From the NCBI RefSeq assembly GCF_029168945.1, contig NC_083603.1, positions 7,688,001-7,752,000 on the forward strand: a stretch of DNA of 64,000 bases, in the 5' to 3' direction. The DNA is from Cannabis sativa. Its lineage: Eukaryota; Streptophyta; Magnoliopsida; Rosales; Cannabaceae. Below the pieces are notes generated by a model, which made no database searches, had not been told where the DNA came from, and worked only from the letters and a program-made list of their open reading frames with translations. Shown in pieces: positions 24,395-36,708 of this stretch (its first letter is position 1; every line of letters starts with the position of its first letter). The translations under genes were made by a program, and so were the position numbers.

Positions 24395-25032
24395 TTTGAC
24401 ATATGTTTAGTTTTATTTTTTCAAATATTGAAAATGAATTAGGGTTTAGGGTTTGAGAGGGAGTAGTACTTAGGTTTTTAATTTTTGGTTTAGTCTGGGG
24501 TGATAGGGAAGTAATAGTAGTGGTACTTAGTAATAATTTTGGTTGTGTTTTTAATCATCAATGAAGGAATTATTATTAGACGAAGATTGGAAAGCATTTT
24601 AGGGTTTGAAGTTATGAGTAGAGAATAGAGATGAAATGTGTTGTGATACCAAGTGTGTATGAATATATATATACTATTTATTGTGGTAATTAAGGAAACT
24701 ATCTAGATTTGTCTCGTATCATTATCTATGTCTATTAGGAAAAATAAAATTATCAAATTTGTAGTTAGAGAAATTCGTATCCCCTAGGAGACGTGCTATC
24801 ATAAGATATTATTTTAGTTAGTTTTTTCAAAAATTTTGGTTTCTTCCACTAAAAATTTTACTAGATTACAAAATAAAATATTATTCAAAATTGATTAAAA
24901 CAGATTAAGTTGATTTTCTGTTATGAACTTTGACTATTTTTTTAACTATTCTTTTGATTAAAAAAAACAGTAGACGTCTTTAATGATATCCTTATTTATT
25001 ATTATTGTTATTTTGTAAATATAATTACATCA
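24395..25032. other. Upstream region of the DUF7054 gene
   Basis: Contains the probable promoter, with a TATA-like run on the minus strand near 24663-24674. No other gene or repeat recognised. Confidence 0.45.
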
Positions 25033-25041
25033 AATTAATTA

Positions 25042-25404
25042 GGGTAAATACTATTTTGGACCCTGTGTTTTACAAAAATTACAGATTAGACCATCTGTTT
25101 TGTTAAATGATAAAATGGACCATGTATTTTCTAAAATGGTAAAAATAGGACCCTGAGTTTAATTTTTGACAATTTTTTTTTAATACAACCAACTTGAAGA
25201 CAATTCCTAATATGAACAGATACAAAAAATGTAAACAGTTTTGTCATAGCACTTTTAGATCGGATTATAATTAAACTTTAAAAATCAATTCAAGGTCCTA
25301 TTTGTACTATTTTAGAAAATACAGGGTCCATTTTGTCATTTAACAAAATACAGGGTCCAATTGGTAACTTTTACAAAACACAGGGTCCAAAATGGTATTT
25401 ACCC
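25042..25404. mobile_element. MULE-type MITE, 363 bp with about 110 bp terminal inverted repeats
   Basis: Starts GGGTAAATACTATTTTGGAC and ends in its near complement. Inside the arms a motif like GGACCCTGTGTTTT is repeated about three times, at half-regular spacing. It is flanked by the perfect 9 bp duplication AATTAATTA (25033-25041 and 25405-25413). Long TIRs with a 9 bp duplication mark Mutator-like MITEs. No coding capacity. Confidence 0.85.
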
Positions 25405-25413
25405 AATTAATTA

Positions 25414-26198
25414 TCATTAGCATTTCCATTGTCCTTAACTATACCGTGGATCATAAGATTGGGGAATTGTAATGGAAAATTTTGTGTTATTTTGTGAAAA
25501 ATAAATATATTGTGTAGATACATTCAATACATATAATTATTTGCAAAGAACTTGAAAAAAAAAATTGGCAATGTTGTGTCATAAAAAAAGTTGTTGCAAG
25601 GTTATCAAAGAAAACGTTCTCTTATGTATTTAGAGAAAAAAGAGATATCAGGATCATATGTAAAAATTGTAGGGTGATTTGCTTGGAAAAACTTATGGTA
25701 TAAGTAAGCCTAAATAAAAAATTTTATCTACCCTTGTCTAAGCCTAACGTTGTAACCCAATTAAGTCATTTTGATTTTAAAGCACATGTTGTTGACATTA
25801 GTGGATAAGGCTTGCACCCTTATTGATAATCGGGTTGTGGACAAGATAGATTGATTTCAATCATGTATATTAAGTTCTAATAGTTTTTGTCATTTGCAAG
25901 TTATATTTTCCTTTTCGAGTTTGAATGTTAAAGTTGAGTATTGGGAGCAATCAAATTAAAAATCTTGTCTTATAACAATTGAATCTTGTGAGTAGTGGTA
26001 GTGTAGTGTAAATTCAAGTAAGGCTTGGAGCTTGCTAGTGTTTTTTTTTTTATCTTTAGTTCAATTTAGTGTTGATTTTTACTCGAGGGCGAGTATAGGT
26101 TAAGTTTGGGTAGGCTAGTTTTAGGTGCATTTTATAAAGTATTTTAGAGGCGTATTTCAATTGATTATATTAATTTTGTGCAGAATTATGTTTGTTTT
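25414..26198. other. Non-coding flank, probably inside an older LTR element
   Basis: No open frame. Because the Tat element begins at 26199 with a clean duplication, this sequence joins directly to 50949 in the pre-insertion genome. The words ACTCGAGGGCGAGTATAGG and AAGTTTGGGTAGG resemble the region after pol in some plant gypsy elements. The left boundary of that host element was not found. Confidence 0.4.
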
Positions 26199-26944
26199 TG
26201 TTGCCCCTGATTTTGTACAATATACGTGGACCAACCACACAGGGACACGTGAACACGAAGATCTTAACACTCAAATTATTAGCTAAGTCTTTATAAAGGT
26301 TGGTGTCATCCGGGATCTGCCTCCCGGAGAAGGCATACGAAGTCCCCTAGGCTCCCGGAGGCCTAAGCGGCATCAAAGCATCTCCGCGAGGTGTCAGGGT
26401 TCCCCTGAGCAGTCATCTCGCATTTAATCCCGCATGGGAGGAAATGTGTTGGAACTGCTACACGCAATAAAGCCTGACGACACAACCCCCGATCTGCACC
26501 TACAAGGCTATGATCACTTAAGTCTATTGACGGCTACACTGTGAAGGGTCACATTAGTCAAAAGGCAATAAGGACATTCCACATAAAACTCCTACAACAC
26601 CTAGGGATTTGACCATGCATTACCCATGGTATATTCATTGGGAACACCTAACTTTATTGATAGTTGCAGAAATACATGTACTGTAATTCTGGGAATCACC
26701 CCACCAAAAACACTATAAATACCCCCTCAAAGCTCATTAATGGGGTCGAGAATTTTGGGTTGCATAAGTGCAAGAAGAGTAAATACTCACCAAGAACATT
26801 CTCTGTATTAAATACACTCATAAATATACAGACTCGTGGACTAAGGCTCATTAATGCCCCAACCACGTAAAATTCCTTCTCTTAATTTCTTACAGCTCTT
26901 TAATCTTTTATTATTTTATTGGTTGCCGAAAACCTCGGTCAACA
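26199..26944 (+). repeat. 5' LTR of the Tat element
   Basis: Begins TGTTGCCCCTGATTTT and ends GGTCAACA. TATA box CTATAAATA at 26713-26721, with transcription expected near 26745. The putative primer site follows at 26947 (TTGGTGCTTTCATTGAG). I do not assign its tRNA. Confidence 0.93.
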
Positions 26945-27004
26945 TTTTGGTGCTTTCATTGAGAGCTGAAGAAAGCTTCTGTAAACACACATTACATTAC
27001 AACA

Positions 27005-27616
27005 ATGGTGGAGACTCGAAGCACTCGTCAACCTCGCCCTCTAGAAGATGCTCAAGACCCGAATGAGGAAGATGTAGCCTCAAGAGCAGCTGAGGGCTCA
27101 GAGGAAGAAGAAGGAATTCCTGATGATGATTACGAGGGAAACCTCGATGAGTACGCCTACGACGACGGTAGCTACTCAGAGTTTGTGCTTCTAAGACAAA
27201 AGGCTGTCGATCATGAAGCTGAGATCGCAGCCCAAAAAGCACAAAACCAAAAGATGCAAGAGGTAATGCTGACCATGCAAAAAGCCATGGAGGCGACTGG
27301 CATCCACGTGCATCCTAAGGCTATGTCTGCTGGACTCGGCAAGGAACCAGAGGAATCCTCGCCCAGTACCCAACATCAAAAGTCTAGGGAACCAAGCCCT
27401 ATAAGGTATCCCGCTGAAGGGAAACAAAAGAAAAACCCTACTTCTACCCCTGGGAGAAAGAAAAAGGCGCAGGATCCGCGAAAGGTCCGCAGAGGGGCAA
27501 ACTCCAAAAAGGGAGTCTTGGCCCACAGGATCGAGAGGACCGAAAAAGCGTTTCTGTGCACCGGGAGCCCGGAGGTAGAGGGAGAAGGGGACAGAAATAT
27601 CCTCCCGTCGATTTGA
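27005..27616 (+). pseudogene. Tat Gag, N-terminal part, frame lost near 27550
   Basis: Starts MVETRSTRQPRPLEDAQDP 61 bases after the LTR, in the right place for gag. An acidic region (SEEEEGIPDDDYEGNLDEY) is followed by a helical, probably coiled segment (residues about 58-100) and a basic Lys/Arg-rich stretch. After about residue 180 the reading no longer looks like gag and ends at 27616. The gag domain proper continues in another frame from about 27556. A single frameshift between about 27480 and 27560 explains this. A programmed shift is less likely, because no slippery site stood out. Confidence 0.75.
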
Positions 27617-29622
27617 GAAATCAAATCAATGGGAATCAAGGTGACCTCTGGGATCACCTTGACCAAAAGAAATACGGACCCGCAGTCTCCACGGGAACGT
27701 TAAATGAAGGAATCATGGTGGAACTCTCCATACTCCGAAAATATATCGCCCGAGTCTCCCGGAGACAGAAAGGCGACGACTCTGACTCAGACTGTGAGGA
27801 CCGGGAGCCATGTGCCAAGCACATCCTGGAAGCAGAGCTCCCCAAGAACTTTAAGATGCCCGAAATGGCAGCTTATACCGGGAACTCCGATCCAAGCGAC
27901 CACCTGTCGCGGTTCAACCGTGTCATGACGGTCATGAGAGTCAGCAATGACGCAAAATGTCTGTGCTTCCCGCTTACTCTAAGCAGGTCCGTGGAGGAAT
28001 GGTTCAAGAAACTGGAGCCAGGATCCGTGGGCTGTTGGAATAAGTTGCAGACCAACTTCCGGAGACAGTTTGTCGCCACAAGAAAGGTCAACCTAGAGGT
28101 CAGTGCCTTGACTAACATCAAGCAGCTGCCTATGGAGACCTTAAAGAACTATATAAAGAGGTTTCGAGAGGAAGCCTCGAAGACAAAGAAAGTTGACGAC
28201 GGACAACAGCTTGCCCTTCTCCAGGCAGACATCCGTACAGGGACTCCATTCTGGAACGAACTACAACAGGAAGGAGCTGCAAACCTTCAGGACTTCCAGA
28301 AAAGAGTCCAAAAATACATCAACCTTGAAGAGGCCCAAATAGTGGCCTATGGAGGATACTATCCCACCGGGATAGTAGGGTATGTGCCCAGAGCCCAGTC
28401 GTCGGGTAATGTCCTGACCGCGGCTCCACCAATGAGCGGCATACAGTTCTCTGCTACTCCTGGATACAGTCAGGGCCAGGCATTGGCCCCTGCATCGTCC
28501 CATTTTGGAAATCCCTCGGGGATAAATGGACAAGCTCCCTCGCACTCCGCTCCAACCGCCAACCTGGCAGGTCCTTCCCAGGGCTCGAGGGGTAAAAGAT
28601 CCTCCAAAGGCAGCACCCGGACGGAGGAGAAGCGACAAAAGAGGGGGTACACTCCCCAATACACCCAGTACACGGAGTTGACGGACTCCCAAGAGCGTGT
28701 GTACTTTGCTACTAGGCAAAATTCGCACTACCGGAGACCAGCTCCTCTGTACAAGGATAGCTCCCGGAGGGACCCCAACAAAAGATGCGAGTATCATAAC
28801 GACATTGGGCACAGCATCAATGAATGCAAAAATCTCAAAGACGAGATCGAAAACCTAATCCGATTGGGGCACCTCTACGAATGGATCAAGAATCGGCTGC
28901 CTCACCTCAATCCAGGTCAGGCGACAGGAGCTTTGCCACAGGGAACACCAGGGGGTGCAGCAGGAGTATTGGCTCCAGTTGCTCCCACCGAAGATGCCCA
29001 TCATATCCCCGGTCTGCCACCCAGACCTAATGAGAGAGCGGCCATGATCTCAGGAAGACCCCATATCGGAGGAACTACCCGCAAAGAATTGAAGCGGTAT
29101 GCGGGGGCCGTGAAGCACAATGAGGTTTGGGAGGTTACTCAACTCCCAGCTCAAAGGCCCCGGCTGATGGATCAACCCATCACGTTCACGGAAGAAGACG
29201 CCAAGACGGTGCATTTTCCCCACCATGACTCGTTGGTCATAGAGACCCCCATCGCCAATAAAGTGGTGGCCAAAGTCTTAATCGACAACGGAAGTTCCGT
29301 GAATCTACTTTTCAAAGAGGCCTTCAGTGCAATAGGCCTGACGGACCTAGACCTCTCACCCAGTGGTTCCCAACTCACGGGGTTTAACGGAACGACACTT
29401 ATCCCAATGGGGAAAGTGAGACTTCCCGTCACCTTGTGCCCAGATACCCCCCAAAGCACGTTCAAGTACTGCACTTTCGTGGTGGTAGACTGCCCAACCG
29501 CTTACAACGCGATCCTCGGCCGATCGGCCCTGGTAGATTTCGGCGCAGTCACATCCATACGACACTTGTGCTTAAAGTTCCCAGCCCAGGAAGCTGGAAT
29601 AGGGACGGTGAGAGGAAATTAG
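27556..29622 (+). pseudogene. Tat Gag core and protease, ending at an in-frame TAG
   Basis: The main gag domain (about residues 95-270: FNRVMTVMRVSNDAKCLCF, WFKKLEPGSVGCW, LKNYIKRFREEASK) matches the Retrotrans_gag pattern. A Gly/Pro/Ser-rich linker and a Cys/His motif (CEYHNDIGHSINEC) typical of Tat elements come next, then a protease with VLIDNGSSVNLLF near residue 575. The frame ends at TAG 29620-29622, but the next codons continue the expected junction (GEARQCYN) in the same frame, so this is probably a CAG-to-TAG mutation rather than the natural end. Confidence 0.85.
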
Positions 29623-30856
29623 GGGGAGGCACGACAATGTTACAACGTAGCAACCCACCTGCCCGTACTGATGGTCCGGGAAACCATTGAGCCAAAAATG
29701 GCTGAAGAAGATGAGTTGGATCCCCGCGTGGGGTCCGAGAAAATTGTAGAACCGATGGAGGATGTCGAGGAGATATCAGTGTGCGACCTCGACTCCACCA
29801 AGGTACTCTGGCTAGGAAAAAGCGTAGACCCGGAGGAAAAAGAAAAAATAATAAAGACACTGAAGGGCGCCATCGACATTTTTGCATGGCGCCAAGAGGA
29901 CATGACTGGCATAAGTCCCCATGTCATCACCCACGTCCTCAACATCAACCCAGACATGCCATCAGTCCAGCAAAAGCGACGCCCCCTCGATTCAGTAAAG
30001 GCCGAGGCCTTAGAGAAAGAGGTGGATAAGCTTTTAACAAACAGCATGATCCGCGACGTATACTATCCGGAATGGCTAGCCAATCCGGTCCTGGTGCCGA
30101 AGCCTAATGGAACCTGGCGAGTCTGTATAGACTTCACCGATCTAAACAAGGCTTGTCTGAAGGACTGTTTCCCTTTGCCCAGGATAGATCAGATGGTAGA
30201 CGCCACTTCCGGATTCAAGCTACTATCCTTCATGGACGCGTACGCCGGGTACAACGAGATAAAGATGCACACGGCGGACCAAGAGTGCACTAGCTTCAGG
30301 ACCGATAAGGGGGTATACTGCTACCTGGTCATGCCTTTCAGACTGAAGAACGCTGGTGTGACCTACCAAATAATGGTCAACCGGATGTTCAAAGGCCTCT
30401 TGGGGCGAAACATGGAGGTGTACGTAGACGACATGCTCGTCAAGTTTAAAGCATGCAGTAGCCATGCGGACGACTTGGAAGAGTGTTTCGAGGTAGTCCG
30501 AAGATACGGAATGAAGCTCAACCCAAAGAAATGCACCTTTGGGGTCAAATCAAGAAAGCTCCTGGGCTTCATCGTCAGCCAGAGGGGGATTGAGACAAAC
30601 CCAGAAAAAATTCAAGCTCTCCTGAGCATGCCATCTCCCAAGAAGCATAAAGACGTGCAGAGCCTAACCGGAAAGGTTACTGCCCTGAGCCGTTTTATCT
30701 CCCGATCTACAGACAAGTGCATTCCCTTCTTCAACATATTGAAGAAGTTCCAAAAGTTTGAATGGTCGGACGAGTGCGAGGAGGCATTCAAAAAGTTGAA
30801 AGAGCACATGGCCAAGCCTCCAATCCTATCAAAACCCGTTCTTGGGGAGGACCTGT
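29623..30856 (+). pseudogene. Tat Pol: reverse transcriptase, cut by a solo LTR
   Basis: Continues the gag-protease frame after the TAG. RT motifs are in order: WLANPVLVPKPNGTWRVCID, FMDAYAGYNEI, the catalytic YVDDML, then GFIVSQRGIETNPEKI. The first RNase H begins near the right end (PPILSKPVLGEDL) and is broken at 30856 by the family-A solo LTR. The same frame resumes at 32762. Downstream of the break the reading enters LTR sequence and stops at 30907-30909. Confidence 0.9.
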
Positions 30857-32754
30857 TGTTGGAAATATTTTACCAGGATCTTAGATCTACTCACAAGTAT
30901 GTTGATTAATATCCTAAATAAGAACTTTATAAAACGATGAAATAAACACATATAAAGTTTAAGAAACCTTACATTGGGTGCAGCGGAATAATATGACTCC
31001 TTCCGTTCAGATATCTAGCCCTTAATTCCTTTCTGTAGCAGAGCATTATCAATATCTGAACCTGGATCTCTTTCTCTGAATCTTTGATGCTGAAACCTCC
31101 TTCTTGCTGAAAGTCTTTCTTCACGATCTTCCTCACTATGATTGAGGTATCACTTGCTGTGTGTGGGCACTACTCATACACTAAGGATTTCGAAATTCAA
31201 GAGGGAAGAGAAAGAAGAAGTGGCAGCTAAAGATAGGGAGAGAGAAAGGCTCAGGTTTTTCTCTGAAGGAAAAATAGAAAATTTAAGTGTAATTTTCCTG
31301 AAGCCTTCACTATCTATTTATAGCATTCCACTAGGGTTAGGTTTGAATTATTTGGCATTAAAATAATGAAAATATCAGTTTAAATTTCCTACAAAAGTGG
31401 CAGGCCCTATACTAGTGGATTTGGGCCTCACTTTTTGCAATTTTGCAGTTTTATCTTTTCTGCATCTGATTTTCTCAAAAACGCCAATTTTCTAATTCAA
31501 CCATTTAAATGCCAATTCTAACTATTTAATAACTATAAATAATTATTAAATAATATTGTCATTTATCATATTTATTAATTGAACCATACAAAGTATCATA
31601 ATTAACAAATATGCCCCTATAAACTCTTTCTTTACAATTTCGCCCTTACTTAGTGAAAAATTCACAAATAGACATAGTCTAATTTGAGAATTATAATTGA
31701 TTAATCAAAACCAATTACATGAGTCTTACAAGCAATATTATCTCAACTAGTGGAGGGACCATGGGTCTATATAACCGAGCTTCCAATAAGTAAATCAAGA
31801 ATTTAGCACTAAAATTCACTAACTTATTAATTCTTCGTTGAATCCACGCATAGAACTTAGAATTGCACTCTCAGTATATAGAATGCTCTATATGTTCCAC
31901 CATATAGACACATCATTAGTTATCCATTGTTATAATCCTAATTTGATCAATGATCCTCTATATGAATGATCTACACAGTAAAGGGATTAAATTACCGTAA
32001 CACCCTACTATGTATTTTATCCTTAAAACACTTGACCCCGTATAAATGATATTTCAGCTTATGTGAAATGAGATCTCCACCATTTATTTTCGTTTGGTCA
32101 AGCTCGAAGGAGATCATCCTTTGCTTACTATTCGCCAGATAGAAGCTATAGATTCCATGTTTATGCTAGCGCTCCCACTCAATTGCACTACCGTGTTCCC
32201 AAAATGTACGTATCACCCTGACCTAAAAGTAGGCTTAACTAACAAATCAAAGAACACGAATAGCCTTTCAAGATTGAGCCTAATCATAACAGGATTAAGA
32301 TCATTTGATCTAGGATCAACTTGGCGATATTGACTTGAATAGATTCTACGGTAAGTTTAATTAAATCTAAGTCAAAGTTCAATATCGGTCCCTTCCGATG
32401 CATACTCCATGCATCCAACCTGAGCTTTACTTTAACCAATGTTCTGGAAAGAACATAGTATTTCTCCAAATACAAGTAAACTCTTCTTGTAGATTATCAT
32501 ATCAGTAAAACTCTGTGTCTGATAAATCTAGGAAACTTTATTCACATAGTCATGTTTACTTTCCAATGTGTTGACGACACAATAAACAGGAACAAGTATG
32601 TGAAAAGGGTTTCAGATGAATTTATACATTATGTACATATAATCATGAAATAAATCATGTGAACCATGCAACATTAAATGTTATTTCTGATCTATGTTAA
32701 TAAGTAAATCTGATTATATTGAAATGAGTTTTATTTAGGGCATAAAACCCAACA
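30857..32754 (-). mobile_element. Solo LTR of family A inserted in the Tat pol
   Basis: A single 1.9 kb LTR (minus strand TGTTGGGTTTTATGCCC to CCAACA) with TATA box at 31314-31323 and no internal sequence. GACCTGT stands on both sides (30850-30856, 32755-32761). Removing the LTR and one 7-base copy restores the Tat RNase H frame exactly. It is clearly more diverged from the other family-A LTRs here than they are from each other. A solo LTR is the usual product of recombination between the two LTRs of one element. Confidence 0.92.
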
Positions 32755-32761
32755 GACCTGT

Positions 32762-34803
32762 TCCTATATTTGGCCGTCTCCGAGCACGCGGTCAGCGCTG
32801 CCCTAGTCCGGGAAGAAGAGAAAATTCAACATCCCGTGTACTACGTCAGCAAGCGCATGATAGGGGCGGAGACACGATACCCCATCATCGAAAAATTAGT
32901 TTTCTGCCTCCTGATGGCCTCATGAAAATTAAGGCCGTACTTCCAACCACACCCAATCAAAGTATTGACCAATCACCCGCTCCGGCAAGTCCTGCAAAAG
33001 CCAGAGGCGTCCGGAAGGCTCCTCAAATGGGCAATGGAGTTAAGTCAATTTGACTTACACTACATACCCCGCATCTCCATAAAAGGGCAAGCCTTGGCAG
33101 ACTTCATCACCGAATGTAATGAAGCCGAGGCAACCGCGAATGCGCCGATACCATCGGTCCCCACATGGAGAGTATTTGTGGACGGAGCCTCCAATGAAAA
33201 CGGATCCGGAGCGGGGGTTGCAATGATATCCCCGACCAGACTTCGACTCCAGGCAGCCCTACGGTTCGACTTCTAAGCTTCAAACAACGAAGTCGAATAT
33301 GAAGCCTTGATAGCAGGACTGAGGTTAGCAAAGGCCGTGAGGGCCAAAAGAGTAGAAGTCTACAGCGACTCTCAACTGGTTGTAAACCAGATATCGAGAG
33401 AATATCAAACACGCGGCGAGCGAATGGCCGCATATGTAACGATAGTCCGGGAACTGCTCCACGAGTTCACGGACTTCAAAATAGAAAGAATCCCCCAGGA
33501 AAAGAACGCTCACGCGGACTGTCTGAGTAAGTTAGCTTCAGACAGTGAAATTGAAGGACTGGGGGTAGTACCCGTGGAACGCTTGGCAGAGCCAAGCATC
33601 AAAATAAAAGAGGCCATAGTAACGGTTGGGCAAGAACCCAACTGGATGGTCCCCATCATAGAATACATAACAAAAGGTGAGTTACCCCAAGAAAGGGCAC
33701 TGTCTAGAAAGATCCAGTACCAGGCTCATCGTTATGTAATGATGGACAAAGTTCTCTACCGAAGAGGACTCAGCCTGCCTTATTTAAGGTGTGTATCGGA
33801 CCCTGAAGCTAGGCAAATTATGCTAGAGGTCCACGAAGGGTTCTGTGGAGATCATACAGGAGGACCCAGTCTCTCAAAGAAAATATTGAGACAAGGATAC
33901 TTCTGGCCAGCAATGAAAAAAGATTGCATAGACCACGTCCAAAAATGTGATTCGTGCCAAAGGTTCGCGAACATACCGAGAGCTCCTCCCAATGAAATTA
34001 CCCTGATGACTAGCCCCTGGCCCTTCGCGGTTTGGGAAATAGATCTTATTGGGTCCCTACCAAGAGGAAAGGGAGGAGTAAAGTATGCAATAGTAGCAGT
34101 AGACTACTTCACCAAATGGACGGAGGCCGAGCCCATGAAGACTATAACTGCTAAAAAAGCACTAGACTTTGTTATCAAAAATATAATGTGTCGATATGGC
34201 TTGCCTCACAAAATAGTATCTGACAATGGAAAGCAATTTGATTGCGAAGAGTTCACTGACTTCTGCAACCAACACGGAGTCGTAAAAAGCTTCTCCGCGG
34301 TGGCAAGACCGCAAACAAACGGACAAGCAGAAGCAGTCAACAAAATTCTAAAGGTCACCCTAAAGAAAAAGATGCTGGCCTGCAAAAACAACTGGCCTGA
34401 AGAGTTGCCAAGAGTATTATGGGCCTACCGGACGACCCCAAGAACCACGACCGGCCAATCGCCTTTCTCAATGGCGTACGGTTGTGAAGCGATGGTCCCG
34501 GTAGAAATATTATTCCCGTCCCACAGGAGAACAACTTACGATCCAGCTACAAACCAAGCTTTATTACAAGAAGCGCTGGATCAAGTTGAAGAACTCCAGG
34601 ATGAGTCACAAATACGAATGGAAGCTTATCAAAAGAAGGTGACCAAATATTTTAACTCCAAAGTTAAAAATAGAAAATTCGCTATTGGGGATATGGTCTT
34701 AAGAAGAGTCTTCCCAGCCACCCAAGAACCCCGAGTGGGGGTACTTGGGCCAAATTGGGAAGGACCATATGAAATCGAGGATGAAATCGGTTCAGACACT
34801 TAT
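32762..34803 (+). pseudogene. Tat Pol: RNase H, second (archaeal-like) RNase H and integrase
   Basis: The frame resumes after the solo LTR with the end of RNase H 1 (YPIIEKLVFCLL, QFDLHYIPR). A second RNase H follows ([47 protein letters not shown]), the hallmark of the Tat lineage. Integrase has the zinc-binding region ([18 protein letters not shown]) and acidic residues in [15 protein letters not shown] and GQAEAVNK. Two in-frame stops lie at 32923-32925 (TGA, likely CGA) and 33274-33276 (TAA, likely CAA). It breaks at 34803, 25 codons before its end, where the plus-strand family-A element starts. Confidence 0.92.
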
Positions 34804-36708
34804 TGTTGGGTTTTATGCCCTAAATAAAACTCATTTCATATAATCAGATTTACTTATTAACAAAGATCATAAATAAAATTTTATGTTGCATGGTTCACAT
34901 GATTTATTTCATGATTATATGTGTATATAATGTATGAATTCTTTTTAAGTCCAGAACATATGAGTTTGTTAAAGATTATAGTGTTGTCAGCACAGTGGAA
35001 TATAATCTTTATTATATGTTCAAAAGTTTATTCCCTGATTTGTCAGAATACTGGATTTAGACTGACATGGTATAATTAGCGATAGGTATTCTTACACCTT
35101 GGAAAAGTGTTATGTCCTTTCCAGGACATTGGCAAAGTTTACCAGTATCGGATGTATGGAGTATACATCGGAAGGGTCCGATATTGAATCTTTGATTAGA
35201 TATATTAAAACTTACCGTAATATCTATTCAATTCAATATCACCTGTTGATCCTAGACCAAATGATCTTAATCCTGATATGGTTAGGTTCAATCTCAAGAA
35301 TGTTACTCGTGTTCTTTGATTTGTTAGTTAAGCCTACTTTTGCGTCAGGGTGATACATACATTTTGGGAACACGGTAATGCAATTGAGTGGGAGCGCTAA
35401 CATAAATATGGAATCTATAGCTTCTATTTGTCAAATAGAAAGTAAAGGATGATTTCCTTCGAGCTTAACCAAACAAAGATTAATGGTGGAGATCTCATTT
35501 CACTTAGCTGAAATATCATTTATACAGGGTTAAGTGTTTTAATGATAAAATACATTGTAGGGTGTTACGGTAATTTAATCCCTTTACAGTGTAAATCATC
35601 TATATAGAGGATCATTGATCACATTAGGGTTATAACAATGGATAACTAATGACGTGTCTATATCATGGAACATATAGAGCGTTCTATATGACTGAGAGTG
35701 CAATTCCAAGTTCTAAGTGTGGATTCAATGAGGAATTAATAAGTTAGGGAATTTACTTGGTAAATTCGGTTCGACTTATTGGAAGCTCGGTTATATAGAC
35801 CCATGGTCCCCATACTAGTTGAGACCATACTGCTTGTAAGACTCAGTTAATTGATTTTAATTAATCAATTATAATTCTAAAAGTTAGACTATGTCTACTT
35901 TATGAATTCTCACAGTTTAAGGATGAAATTGTAAAGAAAAGGGTTTCTAGGTTTAATTATTAATTGAGAGACTTTGCATGTCTAATTAATAATTATTTTA
36001 AATGACAATATTATTTAGTAATCTATTTTAGTTATTAAATAATTGCATTTAAATGATTAGAATTGGAAAAATAGCATTTTTGTAGAAATAGAAATAAAAT
36101 TGAGGAAACTGCAAAATCCAAGTGAGGCCCATATCACCCTATGGCCGGCCACCTCTTTGTGATTTTTCCAATTATTATTTTCAATTTTAATTGCCATGTA
36201 ATTGCTAATCAAAGCCTAGCAAAAATAGGAAAGTGGTGGCTCACACTAAATAAGGCAGTTAATTGATTACACAGTAATTAAGGAAACTGTTTTATTTGGA
36301 AAGTTGTGCTCTCCCTTCTCTCTATATAAAGCAACCTTTGTTCTCTTCTCTTGTAAGCTTAAGACCACGAAATTAAGAGAGAAAAGAGAGAGAAAATTTC
36401 GAAATCCTTGTGAGATGAGTACTGCCCACACACATCAAGTGGTACCTCAATCATAGTATGTAAGACTATAGAATTTCTGCATCAAAGAAAGAGAAAAGAA
36501 GATCCAGGTTCAGATCTTTGTGATGCTCTGCTACAGAAAGGAATCAAAGGCTAGAGATCTGAACGGAAGGAGTCATATTATTCCGCTGCACCCACTGTAA
36601 GGTTTTCTAACTTTATATGTATTTGTTTTCATTGTTTTAGAATTCATATTAGGTTGTTAATCCAACATACATGATAGTAAATAGATCCTGCTAAAATAAT
36701 TTCCAACA
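34804..36708 (+). repeat. 5' LTR of the plus-strand family-A element
   Basis: 1905 bp, TGTTGGG to CCAACA. TATA box CTATATAAA at 36322-36330, with a CT-rich leader after it. This is the only LTR of this copy that keeps a promoter. Confidence 0.93.

Noticed and set aside
28820..29160. Overlapping frames in the Tat gag-protease region on both strands
   Set aside because: They are shadows of the main gag-protease frame. Only that frame carries the gag, Cys/His and protease motifs.
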